A stretch of 5,990 bases of DNA from Myxococcales bacterium (GTDB taxonomy: Bacteria > Myxococcota > Polyangia > Fen-1088), in the NCBI GenBank assembly GCA_003159055.1, contig PMLH01000161.1, positions 1 to 5,990 of the forward strand, written 5' to 3'. Made by a program: the position numbers and the translations under genes. This document shows positions 1 through 5,390 of the stretch, one piece after another (within the stretch, counting starts at the first letter, position 1; every line of letters begins with the position of its first letter). The notes beneath the pieces are model-generated. The model did not search any database. It worked only from the letters and a program-made list of their open reading frames with translations, and was not told the DNA's origin.

Positions 1-702
1 GCAGCCGAAGTTGTTCTTGAGCGCACCGGTCATTCCGGCGAGCATATGTTGCTTGAGCACGGGAAGGTTGAGCACGCCGTCCACTTGATGGGTCAGCACC
101 CGCGATAGCCGCGACGCCGACGACGGCATCTGCACGAATTCGTCATCGTGCCCGGCGTCGTCGTTGCCGATGGCACGATAGCCGCCGTTACGCGATCGAT
201 CGATGATCCGAGATGCGGTCAGATCCCTGGCAAAACGGTCGAAGGCGATTTGCCGACGCCCTTCCACGCCAGCTTTGACGAGCATGGCGGAGATGGCGTC
301 GACCAACTCGACGTGGGTGGCTGCGTTCCGACCGGCAAGTCCATTGATCTTGAGCCCGATCCGCTCGTCAGGTCGAAAGTACCGCAACAGCGCGGCGACA
401 TGGTCTTTCTCGCCCGACAGCGCAACCAGTCCCGCGTCGAGCATCGCCCGAGTCGCGCCCGCATCGGCGTCGTAGCCTTCGGTCAGCGCCCTCTTGGTCC
501 GCACCACCACGACGCGCGGCTTGCCTTGCGGGACTGCCACGCGGACCGCTTCGGTCTTGGTGACAACCGTGCTGACGTGGTTCTCACCTCGCCCGGCCCG
601 CGCGCTGCCACAGGAGGACCCGCAACCCGCGGTCGCAAGGGCCGCGCCGACCAGCCCCCCTAGGAAGCGGCGCCGGTCGGAATTCTGCACGTCCGAAGCC
701 AC
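1..702 (-). CDS. DUF362 family Tat-exported lipoprotein (C-terminus beyond the left edge)
   Basis: The frame is open from a GTG at 702 to the window edge, giving 234 residues with no stop, so the gene is truncated by the window. Residues 10-14 (RRRFL) form a twin-arginine motif, followed by a hydrophobic stretch (about 14-26) and a lipobox-like TAGC with Cys27, so the product is probably exported folded by Tat and lipidated. The body resembles the DUF362 family (PF04015): a basic/hydrophobic strand near 62-69, GLKINGLAGR near 116-125, and the typical LPVLKQH...ALKNNFG segment at 213-233. The biochemical function of DUF362 proteins is not established. Some members carry a 4Fe-4S ferredoxin domain; none is visible in this part. 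It begins 22 bp after the stop of the MEMO-AMMECR1 gene, so cotranscription is likely. The GTG is chosen because it lies just before the Tat motif; no good ribosome binding site supports it, and the GTG at codon 5 is an alternative. The family call is fairly firm, the exact start less so. Confidence 0.8.
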   Translation of the reverse strand, partial: MASDVQNSDRRRFLGGLVGAALATAGCGSSCGSARAGRGENHVSTVVTKTEAVRVAVPQGKPRVVVVRTKRALTEGYDADAGATRAMLDAGLVALSGEKDHVAALLRYFRPDERIGLKINGLAGRNAATHVELVDAISAMLVKAGVEGRRQIAFDRFARDLTASRIIDRSRNGGYRAIGNDDAGHDDEFVQMPSSASRLSRVLTHQVDGVLNLPVLKQHMLAGMTGALKNNFGC

Positions 703-708
703 GGCACC

Positions 709-714
709 AGTATA
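709..714 (-). promoter_or_regulatory. Weak -10-like hexamer (TATACT) before the DUF362 gene
   Basis: TATACT matches five of six bases of the sigma-70 -10 consensus and lies seven bases upstream of the GTG at 702. If used, transcription would begin almost at the start codon, giving a leaderless or near-leaderless message. No convincing -35 hexamer is visible at the right distance, and this gap is inside a probable operon, so it may be chance. Confidence 0.2.
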
Positions 715-724
715 GCGCGCGTTT

Positions 725-2380
725 CTAGCGGTGCTCGTCTTCGCCGAAAACGATGGCTTCGTAGACGCGGAAGTCCGCTCGCTTCCACGCGTCGGCGTCG
801 AGACCGGCCTTTTGCGCCAGATGGCGCAAGGTGGTCTCTCGGTCCCAGCCCTGCTCGGGTGCGACCTGCGGCAAAAACGTCGCACGGTTCCACCCGACGC
901 TGAGGATGATCCCGTGTTTTCCGATGACGATTTCCTCGGCGCTCTTCACCGGCTGCGGCGGCGTCAACACCGAAATCTCGATGGTGATGAAGGGAAGCTC
1001 GGCCACGCTCACGGTATGCGGAAAGCGTGTATCTTCCAGGGCCGCGCTCGCCGCGCGCATAGCGACGGTGTCGTAGACGGTGTCGGTCGGCTCGATGGTG
1101 CCGATGCATCCCCGCAGGTCATCGCCACGCCCCACGCAGCGACCGTCGTCGCTCATCTTGCACTTCAGGGTGACGAACGCCCCAGCCTTGCGTTCCAGCG
1201 ATTGGGTGATCGGCACGGTCTTCTTGACCTGCGGATCGAAGGATCCCTTGCGCACAGACGCATCAAGCGATGCCCGCGCCAGCCGTAACAGTGTCGCCCG
1301 GTCTTGATCGTCGAGTGGAAACATTTTTTCTCCCCCTGCTCTCGCCGCTTCGAGCTTCGATGACTCGGGCCAGTGCCCGGTAAACGCCACGTCGACATAG
1401 GTCACGCTGCTCGACCAATCATTTGTGACATCGCCCGATGTGTAGCGACTGACCACTTGGCCGCGCATGCCTTGAAACCGCCCCAGCAATTCCAGCAGGA
1501 GAGCGATGGGATGAAGTCCACAAATGGTGGTACCTGTCTTCTCCGCGTGACCAAGCAACCCCTTGCGGCTGAGCTTGAGTATCTGCCCGACCGAACCGTC
1601 GTCCACCGCCGCCAGCCGTTCCTGGATGCTGCCTTTGCCGGGCGGTACTTCGTAGCCATAGCTCTCCCCGCGGTGGGTGAAGTCGCTCGACGCGATGACG
1701 ACGGTCTGTCTGTCGACGATCTCAGCCAGTGCCGACGCCAACGCGACGTAGTCCGCATCGCGCATCTCGCCGACCAGAATGGGCACCAAGGTAAAGTTCG
1801 TGAGGACCCGCTGAAGCAGCGGAAGCTGCATTTCGAGGGAGTGCTCTTCATTCTCCGCCTGGGCCACCGAATCGACGACCGGACTGCGCCGCAATCGGCC
1901 GACCGCGCTTGCGTCGAGTGGAATCAGGCCGAGCGGCGTTTCGAAGTGGGTCACGTCGGGAATGGACGCCCCTCGAAATGGGAAACGGTGAGAGATGGCG
2001 AGTACCACGACGCGACGGATGTCCTGCCCGCGCAGAAGCGAATATCCCGTCGCCGCCGCCTTGCCCGAGAACCGATAACCCGCGTGGGGAGAGATCAGCG
2101 CGACGATGTTGCCGTCGATCGTCGGAGCCTTCGCCTCGGCTAGCATCTTGTCGAGGTACGGGACAAGTCGCTGCGGCTCGTCGGGATACCACGAACCGGC
2201 GACCTGTGCGCGCCGGATGCGCTTGGTATCCGGCGCGGGCGCCGGCGCGGCAGCCGCGCTCGGGGTGACGGCCGTGGCTGCCAAAACCATGGGCTCGGCA
2301 TTGCCTCGCGGTTGCTTGGCGCAGGCCACCGCCGCAAAGGCAGCGGCGAGGACGAGAAGCCTCATGCGGCGGGCAAACAT
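725..2380 (-). CDS. Lipoprotein MEMO-AMMECR1 fusion (AmmeMemoRadiSam system proteins B and A in one chain)
   Basis: From the ATG at 2380 the product is 551 residues. Residues 1-19 look like a lipoprotein signal peptide: n-region MFARRMR, then an Ala/Leu-rich core, then AVAC with Cys20 as the likely lipidated residue. An Ala/Pro-rich linker follows (about 36-52). Residues 56-335 are a MEMO domain with AGSWYP, SPHAGY (His99), ISH (His131), SSDFTH (Asp233, His236) and TICG (Cys287), matching in order the conserved metal-site positions known from human MEMO1 (His49, His81, Asp189, His192, Cys244). Residues 355-547 are an AMMECR1 domain with the hallmark LRGCIGT at 422-428, DTRFP and QGWD. Both domains appear complete. 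The families co-occur with a radical SAM enzyme in the AmmeMemoRadiSam system, whose reaction is not known; that third partner is not in this window. A TTG at 2416 and an ATG at 2365 are alternative starts; 2380 gives the best signal peptide, but no start has a good ribosome binding site. The gene follows hydF by 60 bp and precedes the DUF362 gene by 22 bp. Domain calls are secure; export is inferred. Confidence 0.9.
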   Translation of the reverse strand: MFARRMRLLVLAAAFAAVACAKQPRGNAEPMVLAATAVTPSAAAAPAPAPDTKRIRRAQVAGSWYPDEPQRLVPYLDKMLAEAKAPTIDGNIVALISPHAGYRFSGKAAATGYSLLRGQDIRRVVVLAISHRFPFRGASIPDVTHFETPLGLIPLDASAVGRLRRSPVVDSVAQAENEEHSLEMQLPLLQRVLTNFTLVPILVGEMRDADYVALASALAEIVDRQTVVIASSDFTHRGESYGYEVPPGKGSIQERLAAVDDGSVGQILKLSRKGLLGHAEKTGTTICGLHPIALLLELLGRFQGMRGQVVSRYTSGDVTNDWSSSVTYVDVAFTGHWPESSKLEAARAGGEKMFPLDDQDRATLLRLARASLDASVRKGSFDPQVKKTVPITQSLERKAGAFVTLKCKMSDDGRCVGRGDDLRGCIGTIEPTDTVYDTVAMRAASAALEDTRFPHTVSVAELPFITIEISVLTPPQPVKSAEEIVIGKHGIILSVGWNRATFLPQVAPEQGWDRETTLRHLAQKAGLDADAWKRADFRVYEAIVFGEDEHR

Positions 2381-2410
2381 GCGAGGAATGCTTGCGCCAC
2401 CTAGGCCTGC

Positions 2411-2444
2411 TGTCAACCGTTCCGACTGTACGAAACCATGTCAA
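2411..2444 (-). promoter_or_regulatory. Two TTGACA hexamers at the hydF/MEMO-AMMECR1 junction
   Basis: Perfect -35 consensus hexamers TTGACA occur on the minus strand at 2444-2439 and 2416-2411, 22 bases apart between their ends. The first overlaps the hydF stop codon. No good -10 hexamer follows either at 16-18 bases: the best are AACGGT after the first and AAGCAT after the second. An internal promoter for the two distal lipoprotein genes is possible but weakly supported. No hairpin plus T-run is visible here, so transcription from hydF probably reads through. Confidence 0.2.
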
Positions 2445-3703
2445 GTCGCCGGCTGCATGCGCTTGTTGCCTCGCGCCGCCACCGCCTGACGATAGGCCTC
2501 GAGCGCCGCTGGGAAGGGCTGCAAGGCTCGTTCGAAGATGCCCAAGCTGTAGGCGATGGCCATGCCGTAGTTGGTGATGGGCACGCCGGCCTTCTCACAG
2601 ACGAAGATGCGCGACAGGACCTCGCGCCGGTTCAGCATGCACGATCCGCAGTGGATCACCAGCTTGAACTCCTTCGGATCGTCTAGGAAGTCGCGGCCTT
2701 GCACTTGCTGGACGGTCAGCGGTCCGCCGACGTATTGCCCAAGCCAACGCGGAATCTTCACCCGACCGATATCCTCGCCAATCGGGTGGTGAGAGCACGC
2801 TTCCGCCATCGCGATGCGATCACCGGGCTTCAGGCTGTCGATGGCGAGCGCGCCGCGAGCGAATTGCAAGAGGTCGCCCTTCTGGCGAGCGAAAAGAATG
2901 GAAAACGACGTCATCGGCACGTCGGGGGGCGTGTCGGCGGCAACTTTGAGAAACGCCTGCGAATCAGTGACCACCAGCGCGGGCTTGCGCTTCAGGCGAT
3001 CGAGCGCGTCGCGCAGCTCGCGCTCCTTGACCACCATCGCATAGGCGTCGTGGTCGAGGAGATCCCGAATCGCTTGCGCTTGCGGCAGAATCAACCGGCC
3101 CTTGGGCGCTTCCTTGTCGACTGGAACGACCAGCACGGCCAATTCGCCGGGCGGCACCAGGTCGGAAAGAATGGTGGGCGAATTCAGGAACTCGTCGGGG
3201 GCCAGATCGACCAGTGCCTCGCGGACTTCGCTGATGCCATCGCCCCGCGCGGCGCTGACCACAACGGGCTTGAGGCCCCGGCTGGCCAGACGGTCGAAGG
3301 TGGCGTCGGCGGGCTTGGCCAAGTCGGCCTTGTTCAACACCGGCAGCACCGGAATCTTCCGCTGCTCGAAGGCATCGAGTAGCCCAATCTCCAGGCTACC
3401 GAGCCCTTCTTCCGCAAGGACGAGAATCGCCAATTCGGTCCGATCCAGCACTTTCATCGTCCGCTCGACCCGCTGCGCGCCAAGCGCACCCACGTCGTCG
3501 AGTCCAGCCGTGTCGATGAACAACACCGGTCCAAGCGGCAGCATTTCCATCGGCTTCTCCACCGGGTCGGTGGTGGTGCCCGGCTCGGGCGAGACAATCG
3601 ACACCTGCTGCCGGGTCAAGGCGTTGAGCAACGACGACTTTCCGACATTGCGTCGGCCAAAGATCCCGATATGTAAACGTACTCCACGAGGTGCCGCGTT
3701 CAT
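2441..3703 (-). CDS. hydF: [FeFe]-hydrogenase H-cluster maturation GTPase HydF
   Basis: HydF is the cytoplasmic scaffold on which the diiron subcluster made with HydE and HydG is assembled before transfer to the apo-hydrogenase. The product is 420 residues, normal for the family. The GTPase domain has the P-loop at 16-24 (GRRNVGKSS), switch threonines at 43-45 (PGTTT), DTAG at 64-67, NKAD at 124-127 and SAA at 150-152. The C-terminal iron-sulfur domain carries Cys303-x-His305 and, 45 residues later, His351-Cys352-x-x-Cys355, the HydF-type CxH...HCxxC cluster motif. The frame stays open upstream to 3955, but the ATG at 3703 is chosen because AAAGGAG lies five bases before it and homology to HydF begins there. 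It overlaps the stop of the aspartase gene by ATGA, indicating translational coupling. HydE, HydG and the hydrogenase itself are not in the window. All key motifs are present, so the gene should be functional. Confidence 0.96.
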   Translation of the reverse strand: MNAAPRGVRLHIGIFGRRNVGKSSLLNALTRQQVSIVSPEPGTTTDPVEKPMEMLPLGPVLFIDTAGLDDVGALGAQRVERTMKVLDRTELAILVLAEEGLGSLEIGLLDAFEQRKIPVLPVLNKADLAKPADATFDRLASRGLKPVVVSAARGDGISEVREALVDLAPDEFLNSPTILSDLVPPGELAVLVVPVDKEAPKGRLILPQAQAIRDLLDHDAYAMVVKERELRDALDRLKRKPALVVTDSQAFLKVAADTPPDVPMTSFSILFARQKGDLLQFARGALAIDSLKPGDRIAMAEACSHHPIGEDIGRVKIPRWLGQYVGGPLTVQQVQGRDFLDDPKEFKLVIHCGSCMLNRREVLSRIFVCEKAGVPITNYGMAIAYSLGIFERALQPFPAALEAYRQAVAARGNKRMQPAT

Positions 3704-5112
3704 TCTGACTCCTTTGGGCGATGGCCGAGCTGATTCACCCGGCCGGGCGAGGTCAATTGGTTGAATTCTTCGGCCGCCAGCAGACCGCGCCCTACCACCA
3801 GCTCGCGCAGACTGCCTTCGCCGGCCGCGACCGCCACGGCCAGATCGTTGCAGGCCGCATGTCCGATCCGTTCCACCAGCGCGGTCAGCGCCGCGGTTCC
3901 GTCGTGCACGTGGGCTTCGCATCGTTCGACGTTGGCAGCGATGCCGGTCACGCACTCGCGCGCCAGGATGGTCGCGGCTGCGGTGAGCAGGCCGAGGCTT
4001 CCCAGCAATGCGTCCGCGACCAGCGGCAAGAACGGGTTCAGCTCGAGCGAGCCCGACGAGACGGCAAGGCTCACCGCGAGGTCATTGGCCATGACTTGCA
4101 TCGCCGCCTGCGTCACCGCCTCGGGCACCACCGGATTCACCTTGCCTGGCATGATCGACGAGCCCGCCTGGCGTTCGGGCAAGCGAATCTCGCCCAGCCC
4201 GGCGTGCGGCCCCGAAGAAAGCAGCCGCAGGTCGGAGCAAATCTTCCACAGGCTGCTCGCGCATGCCTTGAGGATGCCGCTCACCTCGACGAAGGCGTCG
4301 GCGTTTTGCGTCGCCTCGACCAGGTTTTCGGCGCGGGCCAGCCCGAAGCCGGACAGCTCGCGCAGGACATCGACCACGTGAAAGATGTAGGCCCGCGGCG
4401 CGCCCAGGCCGGTGCCAATCGCGGTTCCGCCCAGATTGACCACCCGCAGGCGTTCTTCGCACTTGTAGATCCGCCAGCGGTCGCGCGTGAAGGCCTCGGC
4501 ATAGGCTCCCATCTCGCGCCCCAGGGTGGTGAGAACGGCGTCCTGCAGCTCCGTCCGACCGACCTTGACCACGCCGCCGAGCTCACGCTCCTTGGCCTGG
4601 AAGGCTTCCTGCAATTCGACCACGGCCTTTTCCAGGCTGCGTAGGCCGGCAATCGCCGCCACCTTGAGCGCCGTCGGATAGGTGTCGTTGGTCGACTGAT
4701 GCATGTTCACGTCGTCGAGCGGGTCGACGGTCGCGTAGTCGCCGTACGGACGTCCGAGCAAACCAAGCGCGCAGTTCGCCAGCACCTCGTTTACGTTCAT
4801 GTTGAGCGACGTGCCCGCCCCGCCGGCAAGCGCATCGACCAGGATGTGCTGGTCGAGCTTGCCCTCCGCCATCTCGGCCGCCGCCGTCTCTATCGCCTGG
4901 CCCTTGGCGGCTGAAAGATGCCCCAGCTCGCGGTTGCTGCGAGCGCAGGCTTGCTTGACCAGTCCGTAGGCGTGGATCAGGGCGGGGGCGACGCGGCGAC
5001 CGGCAAGCGGAAAATTCTCAATCGCGCGCAAGGTATGAATGCCCCACACGGCCACTTTCGGCACGTCACGTTCGCCGAGCAGGTCTCGTTCCTTGCGGGT
5101 GGGGTCGCCCAT
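3700..5112 (-). CDS. aspA: Aspartate ammonia-lyase (aspartase)
   Basis: The product (470 residues, the usual family length) should convert L-aspartate to fumarate and ammonia in the cytoplasm. It follows E. coli AspA along its whole length as I recall that sequence: DLLGERDVP and HTLRAIENFPLAG near the N-terminus, GGAGTSLNMNVNEVLAN at 97-113, QSTNDTYPT at 139-147, GRTELQDAV at 185-193, LRLLSSGPHAGL at 295-306, and the superfamily signature GSSIMPGKVNP at 317-327, with Ser318 in the position of the catalytic serine of Bacillus aspartase. NPVVPE after the signature and the LLSSGP block favour aspartase over class II fumarase. The ATG at 5112 is preceded only by a weak purine stretch. It is the first gene of the minus-strand group and overlaps hydF by four bases. 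Aspartase genes next to hydrogenase maturases recur in other genomes, to my recollection; a role in supplying ammonia for the H-cluster bridge is inference. Substrate identity is likely but not proven by sequence. Confidence 0.9.
   Translation of the reverse strand: MGDPTRKERDLLGERDVPKVAVWGIHTLRAIENFPLAGRRVAPALIHAYGLVKQACARSNRELGHLSAAKGQAIETAAAEMAEGKLDQHILVDALAGGAGTSLNMNVNEVLANCALGLLGRPYGDYATVDPLDDVNMHQSTNDTYPTALKVAAIAGLRSLEKAVVELQEAFQAKERELGGVVKVGRTELQDAVLTTLGREMGAYAEAFTRDRWRIYKCEERLRVVNLGGTAIGTGLGAPRAYIFHVVDVLRELSGFGLARAENLVEATQNADAFVEVSGILKACASSLWKICSDLRLLSSGPHAGLGEIRLPERQAGSSIMPGKVNPVVPEAVTQAAMQVMANDLAVSLAVSSGSLELNPFLPLVADALLGSLGLLTAAATILARECVTGIAANVERCEAHVHDGTAALTALVERIGHAACNDLAVAVAAGEGSLRELVVGRGLLAAEEFNQLTSPGRVNQLGHRPKESE
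3709..3715 (-). promoter_or_regulatory. Ribosome binding site of hydF (AAAGGAG)
   Basis: AAAGGAG sits five bases upstream of the ATG at 3703 and inside the last codons of the aspartase gene. It decides the hydF start against the longer open frame reaching 3955, and supports coupled translation across the ATGA overlap. Confidence 0.85.
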
Positions 5113-5190
5113 GGCTCAACCCTACCCTGTCTTCACCGTCGATCAAGGCGTTGAACTTGCCTCGTTTCGGGGTTAGGTCCTGGGCCACCC
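5113..5190. promoter_or_regulatory. Divergent intergenic region between the aspA-hydF operon and the rubredoxin-flavodiiron pair
   Basis: These 78 bp separate two divergent transcription units and must hold at least one promoter if the flanking genes are transcribed from here. Candidates are weak. On the plus strand TTGAAC (5151-5156) is followed after 17 bases by TAGGTC (5174-5179). On the minus strand TTGATC (5146-5141) is followed after 16 bases by TAGGGT (5124-5119), which would start transcription close to the aspA ATG. The minus-strand TTGAT is also one half of an FNR-type site, but the second half is absent. No riboswitch or terminator is visible. Confidence 0.4.
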
Positions 5191-5352
5191 ATGAAAAAAT
5201 ACATGTGCACCGCCTGCGACTACGAGTACGACCCGGCCTTTGGCGACCCGGAACACGGGATTCCGCCGGGCACTGCGTTCGAGAACATTCCCGACGACTG
5301 GCGATGCCCGGTTTGTGGTATTTCCAAGGACGCTTTCATCCCAATGAATTGA
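5191..5352 (+). CDS. Rubredoxin
   Basis: This 53-residue protein is a standard small rubredoxin, a cytoplasmic one-electron carrier with an Fe(SCys)4 centre. The ligands are visible as Cys6-x-x-Cys9 ([11 protein letters not shown]) and Cys39-x-x-Cys42 ([13 protein letters not shown]), with the typical acidic, Pro-Gly centre ([15 protein letters not shown]). Length and spacing are canonical. The ATG at 5191 is the obvious start, though its ribosome binding site is poor. It lies 38 bp upstream of a flavodiiron protein gene with no terminator between them, so the two are probably one transcript. That pairing matches the rubredoxin / rubredoxin:oxygen oxidoreductase unit described in Desulfovibrio, and indicates that this rubredoxin delivers electrons to the flavodiiron enzyme. 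It diverges from the aspA-hydF operon. Confidence 0.95.
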   Translation: MKKYMCTACDYEYDPAFGDPEHGIPPGTAFENIPDDWRCPVCGISKDAFIPMN

Positions 5353-5377
5353 CCCTGCAAGAAGTTTCTGCGATCCC

Positions 5378-5383
5378 AAGGAG
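5378..5383 (+). promoter_or_regulatory. Ribosome binding site of the flavodiiron protein gene (AAGGAG)
   Basis: AAGGAG lies seven bases before the ATG at 5391, in the 38-bp gap after the rubredoxin stop codon. It is much stronger than the site before the rubredoxin, which may set a higher yield of the second protein from a shared message. Confidence 0.8.
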
Positions 5384-5390
5384 CAAGAAG

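Noticed and set aside
148..663. A 171-codon open frame on the plus strand
   Set aside because: It lies opposite the DUF362 gene, its translation shows no recognisable family, and its composition is the Arg/Pro/His-rich kind typical of antisense frames in GC-rich DNA.
1373..2143. A 256-codon open frame on the plus strand opposite the MEMO domain
   Set aside because: The opposite strand encodes a well-conserved MEMO domain over the same bases; this frame matches no family I recognise and has no supporting ribosome binding site.
725..2380. The MEMO-AMMECR1 fusion as an assembly artefact joining two genes
   Set aside because: The frame is continuous through the inter-domain linker (about residues 336-354) with no stop, no start-like context and no low-quality-looking sequence. 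Read mapping over about 1315-1375 would confirm it.
2441..3955. A longer HydF beginning at 3955 (84 extra N-terminal residues)
   Set aside because: The extra residues are low-complexity Arg/Gly-rich sequence overlapping the aspartase gene in another frame. The ATG at 3703 has a strong ribosome binding site and matches where HydF proteins begin.
3721..4644. A 307-codon open frame on the plus strand opposite the aspartase gene
   Set aside because: It is long only because the aspartase codons are GC-rich. The reverse strand has full-length family motifs, whereas this translation is Gln/Arg/His-rich with none.
3700..5112. Class II fumarase (FumC) as the identity of the lyase
   Set aside because: The GSSIMPGKVNP signature is shared by both enzymes, but the N-terminal DLLGERDVP/HTLRAIENF block, LLSSGPHAGL and NPVVPE are aspartase-like.
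5133..5146. FNR/CRP-type operator in the divergent region
   Set aside because: Only the TTGAT half is present on the minus strand; the position of the second half reads GGTGA rather than ATCAA.
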